Below are positions 35,430 to 44,359 of a stretch of 64,000 bases of DNA, piece after piece (the first letter of the stretch is position 1; every line of letters begins with the position of its first letter). Source of the stretch: Allomesorhizobium camelthorni. GTDB lineage: Bacteria > Pseudomonadota > Alphaproteobacteria > Rhizobiales > Rhizobiaceae. Made by a program: the position numbers and the translations under genes. Where the stretch lies: the NCBI RefSeq assembly GCF_011045125.1, contig NZ_JAAKZF010000003.1, forward strand, positions 186,001 to 250,000. The letters run 5' to 3'. The notes under the pieces are model-generated. The model made no database searches. It was not told the origin of the DNA and worked only from the letters and a program-made list of their open reading frames with translations.

Positions 35430-36463
35430 CACGTCACCGCCTCGAAAGGCACGGATATCTGCGGCGCAGCGTCCATCCATTCGGGCACCGGCAGGTTTTT
35501 GGTCCGCAGGAAATCGGGATTGAACAGCTTCGACTGATAGCGCGTGCCGTAGTCGGCAAGAATGGTCACGATCGTATGGCCCGGCCCGATTTCCCGCGCC
35601 AGCCTTATCGCGCCGGCTATGTTGATGCCGGTCGAGCCGCCCAGGCAGAGCCCCTCCTCCTGCACCAGGTCGAAGACGATCGGCAGCGCCTCCTCGTCCG
35701 GCACCTGGAAGGAGAAATCGGGCGAAAAGCTCTCGAGATTGGCGGTGATGCGGCCCTGGCCGATGCCCTCGGTGATCGAGCTTCCCTCGGCCTTCAGTAC
35801 GCCCTCTGTGTAGAAGCTGTAGAGCGCAGCGCCCAGCGGATCGGCGAGCGCGATTTTCACGCCGCTCTTGCGCTCCTTCAGGCCGATTGCAACGCCGGCC
35901 AGCGTGCCGCCCGTGCCGACGGCCGAAACGAAGCCGTCGACCTTGCCGTCGGTCTGCTCCCAGATTTCCCGCGCGGTGGTGCGGAGATGGCCGTCGCGGT
36001 TGGCGATATTGTCGAACTGGTTGGCCCAGATCGCCCCGTTCGGCTCGGTCCTGGCAAGCTGCTCGGCCAGTCGACCCGACACTTTCACGTAATTGTTCGG
36101 GTTCTTGTACGGCACCGCCGGCACTTCGATCAGTTCCGCGCCGAGCACCCTCAGCGCATCCTTCTTTTCCTGGCTCTGGGTGTCGGGAATGACGATCACG
36201 GTGCGATAGCCGAGCGCCTTGGCGACCACGGTCAGGCCGATGCCGGTGTTGCCGGCCGTGCCCTCGACGATGACGCCGCCGGGCTTCAGCAGCCCCTTCT
36301 CCTCGGCGTCGCGGATGATGAACAGGCCGGCGCGATCCTTGACCGACTGGCCCGGATTCATGAACTCGGCCTTGCCGAGGATCTCGCATCCGGTCTCTTC
36401 CGAGGCGCGCTTGAGGCGGATCAGCGGCGTGTTGCCGATGGCGTCGATCACCGAACGATGCAT
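35429..36463 (-). CDS. cysK: Cysteine synthase A
   Basis: 344 residues. It makes cysteine from O-acetylserine and sulfide with PLP. The PLP lysine is in PGQSVKDRAGLFII near residue 42, the phosphate-binding loop is EGTAGNTGIGLTVV, and the third PLP-contacting motif is SAVGTGGTLAGVA. The C-terminal extension (FNPDFLRTKNLPVPEWM) is the longer alphaproteobacterial form. AAGGAA precedes the ATG. The alaX and sseA genes follow on the same strand. Confidence 0.93.
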   Translation of the reverse strand: MHRSVIDAIGNTPLIRLKRASEETGCEILGKAEFMNPGQSVKDRAGLFIIRDAEEKGLLKPGGVIVEGTAGNTGIGLTVVAKALGYRTVIVIPDTQSQEKKDALRVLGAELIEVPAVPYKNPNNYVKVSGRLAEQLARTEPNGAIWANQFDNIANRDGHLRTTAREIWEQTDGKVDGFVSAVGTGGTLAGVAIGLKERKSGVKIALADPLGAALYSFYTEGVLKAEGSSITEGIGQGRITANLESFSPDFSFQVPDEEALPIVFDLVQEEGLCLGGSTGINIAGAIRLAREIGPGHTIVTILADYGTRYQSKLFNPDFLRTKNLPVPEWMDAAPQISVPFEAVT

Positions 36464-36759
36464 GGGAATTTTCCTTGTGCGATTGCCGTGGAACCCTAGA
36501 AATGTGGCGCGGGCGTTTCAAGGCAGGAAATTGCCTGGACCGCCCGCATTTTCTACCTGGCGTCCTTTGCCTGGGCTGAAAAGTAGTTCGATTGTTTGCC
36601 GGCGACATGAGAACCACAGCGATTTTGCGCGTCTTCGCCACCCGCATTGCGAGCGCTTTCTCCACGGCAGACCACGACGCAGTGTCCGGATTCCACGCTT
36701 TTCTTTCCCACCAGCGGCGGTTAGGTATCATCCCGATGCGGTCGATGGATTCTTGAAGT

Positions 36760-37578
36760 ATGGCATTGTACAGGGCTGCCCCGGCAGACGGCGTTGCGTG
36801 GATCACCGGCGCCAGCACGGGCATCGGACGCTCGCTGGCGCGCGACCTGGCCGCCGAAGGCTACACGGTCGCGGTGACTGCGCGTGACGAGGAGCGGCTC
36901 GCCACCCTTGTTCAGGAGACGCAAGGCCTGCCCGGCCGCATCGTGTCCTTTCCCTGCGACGTCACCGACGAGGCCGCCATGGACAGGACCGTCTCGGCGA
37001 TCGAGCGGGAGGCCGGCGCGATCGTGCTGGCCGTCTTCAACGCCGGCGGCTATTTCCCGACACGCGGCGAACGCCTCGACGTTCTGAACATATTGAAGAC
37101 CTACGAGATCAACTTCTTCGGCGTCATCTATGGCATGGTGCCCGTGGTCGACCGTATGCGCAGCCGCGGCGGCGGCCAGGTCGTGCTGGTCGGCTCGGCC
37201 TCATCTTATTTCGGCTGGCCGTCCGCGGCTTCCTATGGTTCGTCAAAGGCTGCGCTGAACAATTTCGCCGAAGCGATCAAGCACGATTTCGACAAGATCA
37301 ACATTCGCTTGCAGATAATGAATCTCGGATTCGTCGCCACCCCGCTGACGGAACGGGCCCAGTTCGCCATGCCGGCGCTGATGAAGGTCGAGGACTGCTC
37401 GAAGCGCATGGCGCAGGCGATCAGGACCGGCGGCTTCGAGCCGAATTTCCCGCGCCGCCTGACCTGGCTCCTCAAGATCGTGCGAATCCTGCCCTTTCGG
37501 CTGCGCTACAGGCTCATCCATCGGGTGGCCCGCTGGGAAGAGCGCCCTCTGGCCCCCGCCCGCCGGCGCAAGGCTTAG
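36760..37578 (+). CDS. Short-chain dehydrogenase/reductase
   Basis: 272 residues. The NAD(P)-binding motif is WITGASTGIGRSLARDLAAEG at about 14-34; NAGG is at 90-95; catalytic Ser-Tyr-Lys are in VGSASSYF, ASYGSSKAALNNFA. The substrate is not apparent. Divergent from cysK with nearly 300 bp of intergenic sequence. Confidence 0.88.
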   Translation: MALYRAAPADGVAWITGASTGIGRSLARDLAAEGYTVAVTARDEERLATLVQETQGLPGRIVSFPCDVTDEAAMDRTVSAIEREAGAIVLAVFNAGGYFPTRGERLDVLNILKTYEINFFGVIYGMVPVVDRMRSRGGGQVVLVGSASSYFGWPSAASYGSSKAALNNFAEAIKHDFDKINIRLQIMNLGFVATPLTERAQFAMPALMKVEDCSKRMAQAIRTGGFEPNFPRRLTWLLKIVRILPFRLRYRLIHRVARWEERPLAPARRRKA

Positions 37579-37585
37579 ACTTGCT

Positions 37586-37612
37586 GCGGGCGCTGACGGC
37601 CGCAGCGCCCGC
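37586..37612 (+). terminator. Hairpin after the SDR gene
   Basis: GCGGGCGCT (37586-37594) pairs with AGCGCCCGC (37604-37612). Eight bases after the stop; followed by a weak T run only further on. Confidence 0.5.
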
Positions 37613-37654
37613 TTCAGACCAGGATATTTTTCCGCCAAGGCCGATCAACGGAAA

Positions 37655-37876
37655 CTAGCGGTGCTGAGGAAACGGCAGGATCTTTGCCGCGCTTCGGCGC
37701 GAACATTCCTCCGCAACCATCGCTTCGATCAGAAGGCCCAGCGCTTCCCGCGACTGGACGCTCAACCGATCATTGCCTTGAAGTAGGTCGAATGCGCGCT
37801 CAAGATATCGGCGCGCGCCAGCAAAATCCGATCGCACGTTTTCCTCCCACGAGGCCCCCCGCGCAAGACTTAGCAA
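37655..37876 (-). CDS. Small conserved-looking protein, unknown
   Basis: 73 residues: ARRYLERAFDLLQGNDRLSVQSREALGLLIEAMVAEE is a helical, plausible protein core. The start is TTG at 37876, a weak assignment. No family recognised. It could be a shadow frame, although no other gene overlaps. Confidence 0.4.
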   Translation of the reverse strand: MLSLARGASWEENVRSDFAGARRYLERAFDLLQGNDRLSVQSREALGLLIEAMVAEECSRRSAAKILPFPQHR

Positions 37877-38036
37877 GGGCCCGGTTCCTTAAGGAAATGC
37901 TGACGACGGTTGTTGGATTTTATGCATTGGCCGGTTTTGCGGGCCGATAGTACGCTTCCGACAGGCGCGGCACGCGCAGGCCGAGCGGCCGGCGAACGGC
38001 TTCAACCGCCACGGGATTATTTCCGGTTGATGATGC

Positions 38037-38121
38037 TGGTGCGGACGCCGGGGATCGAACCCGGACGGGAGTTCCCGAGGGATTTTAAGTCCCTTGCGTC
38101 TACCAGTTCCGCCACGTCCGC
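38037..38121 (-). tRNA. tRNA-Leu (UAA anticodon)
   Basis: On the minus strand the sequence starts GCGGACGTGGCGGAACTGGT. The acceptor stem GCGGACG pairs with CGTCCGC, the anticodon loop is CTTAAAA with TAA, and the T arm GGGTTCGATCC is canonical. A long variable arm as expected for leucine tRNA is visible. ACCA is encoded at the 3' end (38040-38037). Confidence 0.95.
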
Positions 38122-38133
38122 TTGATTCAGTGC

Positions 38134-39126
38134 CTAAAGGAGCGCCCTGCCGGGAGCAAGGGCAAACGCCCTGTCGGCCATCCGCCTGATGAAGGCGATG
38201 ACCCGCCCGGTCTCGGCATATTGCGGCATGTGGCCCATGCCCTCGACCATTTCAATCTCCAACCCATCGATCCTGCCGCGCATGGAACACCCCTGCATTT
38301 CGGGATCGAGCACCTGGTCGGCGGTTCCGAACATCAGGCCCGCCGGCATGCTGATTTCGCCGTAGCGCTTCTGGATCTCGCGCAAATCCTGTTCCATCGC
38401 GACGAAATCGGTGCAGGTCGCATAAAAATGGCTGGGCCGCAGGCCGATCATGCCGCCGCCCTCGGTCATGTAGTCTGCCGGCACGGATTGCGGGCCGAAG
38501 ATGAAGGCCAGCGTCTGCGGCGCATATTTCAAAGCCGCCGGCACGGCGACGGTGTGCGCGACGATCATCCGCTTCATCCGCGAGCGTATGTAGAGCGGCT
38601 GGAAGGCCGGCGGCACGGTTTCATAGGCATGGGTCAGCGGCGAAAGCAGCGCCAGGCCGGAAATCAGGTCGGGATGCCTGAGCGCGAGCGCCAGCGCCAC
38701 GGCGCCGCCGAGCGAATGGCCGACGACCAGCGGCTTTTCCAGGCCGAGCGCCTCGATGAAGCGGGCGATCACATCCGCCTGCTCGTTAAGCCACCCCGTG
38801 GCGCCCGGAGCGCGGGTCGAATAGCCGGAACCCGGCCGGTCAACCGCGATGAGCCGGTAGTCGGGGCCGAGCGCGGCAAACAGCGGCTGGCGGAACTGGT
38901 GAAGCTGCGCGCCGAGCCCGTGCAAAAAGAGGATCGGCCGCCCCTCGCCCGCCTCGACGTAATGCAACCGGTTGCCGCCGATTTCGACAAACTTTCCCGT
39001 AGGCGGAACGGTTCGCTCCGCGTTGCGCGCGATCCTCTGCGTGGCGATGACGAGGTAGAGCACATAGGCGACAGCCAGCGCTACGGCGGCCAGCGCCAGA
39101 TAAAGGACAAGCCAAAGCACCGTCAT
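38134..39126 (-). CDS. Alpha/beta hydrolase with N-terminal membrane anchor
   Basis: 330 residues. A transmembrane segment (LWLVLYLALAAVALAVAYVLYLVI) leads into an alpha/beta hydrolase: FLHGLGAQLHQF (oxyanion), VVGHSLGGAVALALAL with the nucleophile serine, MFGTADQVLDPE (acid) and GMGHMPQ (histidine). The substrate is not evident. ATG at 39126; the open frame goes up to 39183. Confidence 0.85.
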   Translation of the reverse strand: MTVLWLVLYLALAAVALAVAYVLYLVIATQRIARNAERTVPPTGKFVEIGGNRLHYVEAGEGRPILFLHGLGAQLHQFRQPLFAALGPDYRLIAVDRPGSGYSTRAPGATGWLNEQADVIARFIEALGLEKPLVVGHSLGGAVALALALRHPDLISGLALLSPLTHAYETVPPAFQPLYIRSRMKRMIVAHTVAVPAALKYAPQTLAFIFGPQSVPADYMTEGGGMIGLRPSHFYATCTDFVAMEQDLREIQKRYGEISMPAGLMFGTADQVLDPEMQGCSMRGRIDGLEIEMVEGMGHMPQYAETGRVIAFIRRMADRAFALAPGRALL

Positions 39127-39183
39127 TCCAGCCCCGTACCGGTTGCCGCCCGATTCTTTAGCGGTCCGCCGAGGCCGGGACAA

Positions 39184-39302
39184 TCAGGTGTACGATTCGC
39201 CCCAACGCTTCAGCGCCAGAAGCACCGGCCCAAGCTCCTGCCCTTTTCGGTCAGCACATATTCGATGCGCGCCGGATGGCTGGCATAGGCGCGCGGACCG
39301 CC
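39184..39302 (-). pseudogene. HxlR-family regulator remnant, C-terminal end only
   Basis: On the minus strand the sequence reads GPRAYASHPARIEYVLTEKG and, in the next frame, ELGPVLLALKRWGESYT with a stop at 39184. Together these match the C-terminal winged-helix end of HxlR regulators. One missing G in GGG breaks the frame. The N-terminal part, including the helix-turn-helix, is gone, and the upstream flank is the end of another gene. Confidence 0.6.
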
Positions 39303-40226
39303 TCAGCCTGCCTTGCGCCAGGCGCCGGTCCGCTTGGTGAATGGCGAGTAGTCGACGAACGACCACTTTAGCGGCGTCGCCGCCCGGCGACGCCAGCCGC
39401 GCGCTACGTGGAAACGCCACATGCGCTCGGCGCCTTCGATCATCCGGCCGGCCTCGCCGCTCCAGTCGACCTCGGCAACGCCCTGCAATTGCAGCAGGTC
39501 GCCGCGCTCGAAGTCGATGAACAGCAGTCCGGCGCGGGGCTCGCCCAAAAGATTGCCAAGCGTGTTGAAATAGCGGTTGCCGCGAAAATCCGGGATCGTA
39601 AGCACATCGCCCGAGACATCGACGAAGCCCGGCCTGCCGCCGCGATGCGATATGTCCGGACCGCCGGCAGCACCCGCTTCGGGCCGCGAGCGCGAGGCGA
39701 CGAAGAATGTATCGGCCCGCGCGATCATCGCCCGCGCCTCGCCGTCGAGGCCGGAAAGCGGCTCCGTGTCGGCTGGCCAGCGGTCCGCGACCTCGACCGC
39801 CCGGCCCTGTATATATTGCGGGCAATTGCCGAAACTCTGGCTCACTGAGACCGTCAGCCCGCCTGAATCCATTTCCGCGATGCTGCCATTGGCGCGGTTG
39901 CGCCGGCGCGTCGACAGGTCGATGCCCAGGATCGCGATGTCGCGTCCAGCCGCAAAGCCGCCGGCCGCGGGATCCCGGCCGTCCGGCAACGCGTCGATGC
40001 GCAGCGTCACCGGATCGGGCGAATGGGCAAAGCCCGGCGCGCCGGTCAGCATCGTCGCCAGCGGCCATCCCTCCTTGTCCGCCACGCCGGCGAACAAATA
40101 GGGCAGCAGTTCGAAGAAGCTGCGGTGCTGGTCGGGCATGAAGCCGCGAATGCCGCCGCCGCCCGCGCCGACACCGGCCAGCGCCTGGGCGGCGAGTTCG
40201 TCCGGATGGAAGGGCGAGCGGTCCAT
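39303..40226 (-). CDS. Pyridoxamine 5'-phosphate oxidase-family protein, two-domain type
   Basis: 307 residues. It resembles proteins annotated as pyridoxamine 5'-phosphate oxidase family of the YuaF/DUF2470 type: FELLPYLFAGVADKEGWPLATMLTG in the first half, NPLG-like flavin fold in the second (DVLTIPDFRGNRYFNTLGNLLGEPRAGLLFID). It may bind FMN; function unknown. ATG at 40226 is eight bases downstream of the GST stop, so the two form an operon. Confidence 0.78.
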   Translation of the reverse strand: MDRSPFHPDELAAQALAGVGAGGGGIRGFMPDQHRSFFELLPYLFAGVADKEGWPLATMLTGAPGFAHSPDPVTLRIDALPDGRDPAAGGFAAGRDIAILGIDLSTRRRNRANGSIAEMDSGGLTVSVSQSFGNCPQYIQGRAVEVADRWPADTEPLSGLDGEARAMIARADTFFVASRSRPEAGAAGGPDISHRGGRPGFVDVSGDVLTIPDFRGNRYFNTLGNLLGEPRAGLLFIDFERGDLLQLQGVAEVDWSGEAGRMIEGAERMWRFHVARGWRRRAATPLKWSFVDYSPFTKRTGAWRKAG

Positions 40227-40233
40227 ATCGGCC

Positions 40234-40857
40234 TCACGCGACCTGCAGGATAGGCGAAGCCGGCAGCGGCTTGAAATTCGGCAGCGCCTCGACCCGGCGC
40301 AGCCATTCGCGAACCGCCGGATAGGGATCCAGCATGATGCCGCCTTCCGGCGCGTGCGCGACATAGGAATAGCAGGCGAGGTCGGCGATCGTCGGATGCT
40401 CCGCCGCCAGCCATTTGCGGCCGGCGAGATGGTTCTCCATGAATGTCAGCACGCGCGCGCCGATCGCATGGCACGCTTCCCGGTCGCCGGGCGCGCCGAA
40501 CAGCGCCATCACCCGCGCTGCCGCCGGGCCGTAGCGCAATTCGCCGGCCGCGATTGACAGCCAGCGCTGCACCTGTGCCGCGGCTACAGGTTCGTCGGGC
40601 AGCCAATTGCTCTCCGGCGCGTAGCGCCTGGCCAGATAGACCAGCATGGCGTTGCTGTCGCACAGCACCAGATCGCCATCCTCGAGCACCGGGATCTGGC
40701 CGAGCGGATTGAGCTTCAGGAAGGTTTCGGTGCGGCGCACGTCTGCCGGCGCCGGCGCGAAGCGGAAAGGCAGGCCGAGCATCAGAAGCATCAGTTCGAC
40801 GCGGTGCGTATGGCCGGACAGTTCGATGCCGTGGAGGGTGATTGCAGGTTGGCTCAT
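40234..40857 (-). CDS. Glutathione S-transferase
   Basis: 207 residues. The N-terminal thioredoxin-fold domain has ITLHGIELSGHTHRVELMLLMLGL with the GSH-binding serine region and LKLNPLGQIPVLEDGDLVLCDSNAML (cis-Pro loop), near 50-75. The C-terminal helical domain follows. It is divergent from a LysR regulator gene and shares a small operon with the flavin-binding gene. AAGGAG supports the ATG. Confidence 0.9.
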   Translation of the reverse strand: MSQPAITLHGIELSGHTHRVELMLLMLGLPFRFAPAPADVRRTETFLKLNPLGQIPVLEDGDLVLCDSNAMLVYLARRYAPESNWLPDEPVAAAQVQRWLSIAAGELRYGPAAARVMALFGAPGDREACHAIGARVLTFMENHLAGRKWLAAEHPTIADLACYSYVAHAPEGGIMLDPYPAVREWLRRVEALPNFKPLPASPILQVA

Positions 40858-40921
40858 GGGCGGTCTCCTTCGTTCGCGCCCACTCTATCCTTGCCGCTTC
40901 CGGCATCAATCTGGTATCTGC

Positions 40922-40943
40922 GAAAGTCAGAATTTCAGATTTC
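40922..40943. promoter_or_regulatory. Candidate LysR operator
   Basis: GAAA-N5-AATT-N5-TTTC forms a dyad in the 96-bp gap between the divergent GST and LysR genes, just upstream of the LysR start. T-N11-A spacing is compatible with LysR boxes. Confidence 0.45.
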
Positions 40944-40953
40944 GGAACAATCC

Positions 40954-41862
40954 ATGGACCGGCTGGACGAGCTTGCGATCTTCGTCGCGGTCATCGACGG
41001 CGGCAGCCTGGCAGTCGCCGCGCGCCGGCTGCGCCGTTCACCGCCGGCGGTGAGCCGCGCGCTGGCCGCACTGGAGGACCGTGCCGGCGCGCGCCTCGTC
41101 GAGCGCACGACGCGCCGCCTGTCGCCGACCGAAGCAGGCCGCGTGCTTGCCGAGCGCGCCCGCCTTCTGCTCGCCGATTATGACCGCATGCTGTCGGGCA
41201 TCGCCGGCACGCCGCTTCGCGGCCTGCTGCGGGTCACCGCCCCGGTACAGTTCGGCCGCCGCCACGTCGCCCCGGTGGTCACGTCATTCCTCGACGCATT
41301 TTCCGAGATCCAGGTCGAGCTCGTCCTCAACGACCGCAATCTCGACCTGATCGAGGAAGGCCTCGATATTGCGATCCGCATCGGCCCGTTGTCGGATTCG
41401 GCGCTTCTGGTGCGGCGGGTCGGCGAGGTCCGACGGGTGGTCGTCGCCAGCCCCGACTACGTGGCAAGGCTCGGCGCGCCGCAAAGGCCGGCAGATCTCG
41501 CCCGCCATGACTCGATCTTCAATTCACTGCGGTCGGGCGCGCAGGAATGGCGCTTCGGCCCGACGGCGCGCGGCCCAGTGGTGAGGCTATCGCCGCGGCT
41601 GCTGGTCAATGATGTGGAATCGCAGCTTTTGGCAGCCAGGGCCGGCCGCGGTATCGCCCGCTTCCTGTCCTACCAGGTCGCCGACGATCTGGCGGCGGGT
41701 TCGCTGATGCGCCTGCTCGCCGAGTTCGAGCCGCCGCCTTTGCCCGTGCAACTCGTCGCGCGCAGCGGCCCGCATATGCCGGCGAAGGTCCGGGCGTTTC
41801 TCGACCATGCCGCCGCCGCTTTCCAGGAGCTGGCGGTCATCCGGCCGTCGGCCGTCAAATGA
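40954..41862 (+). CDS. LysR-family regulator, probable activator of the adjacent GST operon
   Basis: 302 residues. The helix-turn-helix is AVIDGGSLAVAARRLRRSPPAVSRALAALEDRAGARL at about 13-50, followed by the effector-binding domain (LRVTAPVQFGRRHVAPVV, DIAIRIGPL). This is the AaeR-like branch. ATG 40954; the GST gene is divergent, suggesting control. Confidence 0.92.
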   Translation: MDRLDELAIFVAVIDGGSLAVAARRLRRSPPAVSRALAALEDRAGARLVERTTRRLSPTEAGRVLAERARLLLADYDRMLSGIAGTPLRGLLRVTAPVQFGRRHVAPVVTSFLDAFSEIQVELVLNDRNLDLIEEGLDIAIRIGPLSDSALLVRRVGEVRRVVVASPDYVARLGAPQRPADLARHDSIFNSLRSGAQEWRFGPTARGPVVRLSPRLLVNDVESQLLAARAGRGIARFLSYQVADDLAAGSLMRLLAEFEPPPLPVQLVARSGPHMPAKVRAFLDHAAAAFQELAVIRPSAVK

Positions 41863-41870
41863 TGCAAAAC

Positions 41871-41925
41871 GGGCGGCTCTGAGGAACCGCCCGCAAATCA
41901 TTCATCCGGCTGAAAAAATCAGCCG
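41871..41925. terminator. Hairpins between convergent LysR and wrbA genes
   Basis: GGGCGG (41871-41876) pairs with CCGCCC (41887-41892), and CGGCTGA (41907-41913) pairs with TCAGCCG (41919-41925), the latter overlapping the wrbA stop. Convergent gene ends make a bidirectional terminator likely. Confidence 0.5.
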
Positions 41926-42518
41926 TGCAGCCTGGCCGCGATCTCGGCGACGCGCTTGCCCTGGAATTTCGCTCCTTCCAGCTCTTGCGCCGAGGGCTGG
42001 CGCGAGCCGTCGCTGTCGGAAGTCGTCGTCATGCCGTAGGGCGAGCCGCCGCGCACCACGTCGTTGCCCGACTGGCCCTGATAGGCATAGGACAGCGGCA
42101 CGATGATCATGCCGTGGTGTTGCAGCGAGGCCTGCGCCGTCAGGATGGCGAGTTCGGCGCCGCCATGCTGGGTGGCGGTCGAAGACATCACGGAAGCGAC
42201 CTTGTTGACCAGCGCGCCCTTGATCCAGAGCGGACCGGTCTGGTCGAGGAAATTCTTCATCTGCGCCGACATCGCGCCGTAGCGCGTGGAGATGCCGAGG
42301 ACGATCGCGTCGTAATCGGCGAGTTCCAGCGGGTCGGCGATCGGCGCTTCCTGGTCGAGCTTGTAGTAGGCCGCCTTGGCCACCGCCTCGGGGACCAGTT
42401 CCGGCGCCCGCTTGATCGTCACATTTGCGCCGGCTTCGCGCGCGCCCTCGGCCGCCGCCTTCGCCATCTGCTCCATGTGGCCCCAGCTCGAGTAATAGAG
42501 CACCAGTACCTTCGCCAT
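41919..42518 (-). CDS. wrbA: NAD(P)H:quinone oxidoreductase WrbA
   Basis: 199 residues. A flavodoxin-like fold with the phosphate-binding loop [12 protein letters not shown] near 8-19 and the FMN contact [19 protein letters not shown] near 76-94. The conserved [21 protein letters not shown] lies near 157-177. It reduces quinones by two electrons, protecting against oxidative stress. GGAG eight bases before the ATG at 42518 fixes the start. Confidence 0.93.
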   Translation of the reverse strand: MAKVLVLYYSSWGHMEQMAKAAAEGAREAGANVTIKRAPELVPEAVAKAAYYKLDQEAPIADPLELADYDAIVLGISTRYGAMSAQMKNFLDQTGPLWIKGALVNKVASVMSSTATQHGGAELAILTAQASLQHHGMIIVPLSYAYQGQSGNDVVRGGSPYGMTTTSDSDGSRQPSAQELEGAKFQGKRVAEIAARLHG

Positions 42519-42702
42519 CGCAATTCTCCGTGGTTTTGAAAATTTCAACCGGCGCTCTGACGAGCGCGGCCACAACCACGTAATGGCGCGTTCGTTCATT
42601 GGAAACGTCACTAATGCCGACAGATCGTTCACAGTTCCGTACCCATTGCCGAGTTTGCGTGACGCCTGTATCTGCAGGTTGTCCCTTCCCGGAGAGCACC
42701 CG

Positions 42703-43446
42703 ATGGCCGAAATCGTAACCGCCGCAATGGTCGTCATCGGCGACGAGATCCTGTCCGGGCGCACCAAGGACCGCAATATCGGCCACCTCGCCGACATCAT
42801 GACGGCCATCGGCATCGACCTGAAGGAAGTCCGCATCGTACCGGACGAGGAGGACGAGATCGTCGCCGCAATCAACGCGCTGCGGGCGCGTTACACTTAC
42901 GTCTTCACCACCGGCGGCATCGGCCCGACGCATGACGACATCACCGCCGACGCCGTCGCGAAGGCCTTCGGCGTGCCCTGCGAATACGATGCAAAAGCCT
43001 ACTCGATGCTGGCGGAGAGCTACGCCCAGCGCGCCATGGACTTCACCGATGCGCGCAAGCGCATGGCGCGCATGCCGCGCGGCGCGGAGCACATCGACAA
43101 TCCGGTCTCGATCGCACCGGGTTTCCGGATAGGCAACGTCCATGTCATGGCGGGCGTGCCGGCGATCTTCCAGGCCATGCTCGACAATGTCCTACCGATG
43201 CTGAGGACCGGCACGAAGCTGCTCTCGGCCACCATCCAGTGCCCGTTCGGCGAAGGCACGATCGGCGGTCCGTTGGCGCAGATCCAGAAGGCGCACCCGG
43301 ACACCATCATCGGCTCCTATCCGAAATATCTCGACGGAAAATTCTGGACCGAACTGGTGGTGCGCGCGCGGGACACTGCGGCGCTGGAAGCGGCGCGCGC
43401 CGAGGTCGAGACCATGGTCGCGGGGCTTGCCAAGACTGGACAGTAA
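42703..43446 (+). CDS. Molybdopterin-binding domain protein (CinA N-terminal-like)
   Basis: 247 residues. The MoCF domain is clear: [23 protein letters not shown] near 13-35 and [23 protein letters not shown] near 68-90. It lacks the C-terminal nicotinamide-nucleotide amidase domain of full CinA. GGAG precedes the ATG at 42703. Function is unclear; family members are called competence/damage-inducible. Confidence 0.88.
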   Translation: MAEIVTAAMVVIGDEILSGRTKDRNIGHLADIMTAIGIDLKEVRIVPDEEDEIVAAINALRARYTYVFTTGGIGPTHDDITADAVAKAFGVPCEYDAKAYSMLAESYAQRAMDFTDARKRMARMPRGAEHIDNPVSIAPGFRIGNVHVMAGVPAIFQAMLDNVLPMLRTGTKLLSATIQCPFGEGTIGGPLAQIQKAHPDTIIGSYPKYLDGKFWTELVVRARDTAALEAARAEVETMVAGLAKTGQ

Positions 43447-43519
43447 TTGGGGCTGGCGGAACCGCGCGCGACCTATCATTGTTGTACTGAGAGGCCGGAT
43501 CGCTTTTCAGGAGGCTGCC

Positions 43520-44359
43520 ATGCCGTTCAAGACGATCGTCGCCATCATCCAGAGCGCCGAAGACACCGACCGGGTGCTCGATTGCGCAGTTCCCCTTGCT
43601 GCACGTTTCGAGGGCCATGTGATCGGCGTCCATGCCGAGGCGCTGCCTGTCGCCTATGCCTCGACCATCGGTTTTCCCGACACCGAGTTCCTGCAGGCCA
43701 CGGCCGACATGAACAAGGAGCGCTCCAAGAAGCTCGAGGGGCTGTTCCGGGCTCGCCTCGAGGCTGCGGGCCAGTCATTCGAATGGCGCGGGCTGGAGAG
43801 TTTTTCGGGCGATAGCGCGCTGTCGGGCATTTCCAGTGCGCGCTGCGCCGATCTGGTCGTCGCCGCCCAGCGCAATCCCGATGCCGATTCCGATGCGTCG
43901 ACCGACATCGACACTCTGCTCTACGACGCCGGGCGGCCGGTGCTGGTCGTGCCGCATGCCGGGCCTTCGCTCAGTTCCTACAACCGCATCCTGATCGCCT
44001 GGAACGGCAGCCGCGAGGCGGCGCGCGCCGCCTTCGACGCTCTGCCCTTCATCGTCGAGGCGGAGCAGGTCGAGATACTGGTCATCGATCCGCCCGAGGA
44101 TATCGAAGCCAATGCCGATGCCGGCGGCGCCGAGATTGCGGCCGCGCTTGCGCGCCATGGCGCCAATGTCGCCGTGGCGATGGAAGAATCCGACGGCCGC
44201 GCGGTCGACGATGTGATCCAGGACCGCGTCGGAGCCATCGGCGCCGACCTCTTGGTGATGGGCGCCTACAGCCATTCCTGGCTACGCGAATTGCTGTTCG
44301 GCGGCATAACCCGCACCGTGCTGCAATCGATGCCCGTCGCGACGTTCATGTCGCGTTGA
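43520..44359 (+). CDS. Universal stress protein, two UspA domains
   Basis: 279 residues. The second domain has the typical RILIAWNGSREAARAAFDALPF and the end GADLLVMGAYSHSWLRELLFGGITRTVLQSMPVATFM, where GAYSHSxxRE-GGxTR is the ATP-binding motif. The first domain is more degenerate. AGGAGG precedes the ATG. Its end overlaps the sulfatase stop by 14 bases on the other strand. Confidence 0.9.
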   Translation: MPFKTIVAIIQSAEDTDRVLDCAVPLAARFEGHVIGVHAEALPVAYASTIGFPDTEFLQATADMNKERSKKLEGLFRARLEAAGQSFEWRGLESFSGDSALSGISSARCADLVVAAQRNPDADSDASTDIDTLLYDAGRPVLVVPHAGPSLSSYNRILIAWNGSREAARAAFDALPFIVEAEQVEILVIDPPEDIEANADAGGAEIAAALARHGANVAVAMEESDGRAVDDVIQDRVGAIGADLLVMGAYSHSWLRELLFGGITRTVLQSMPVATFMSR

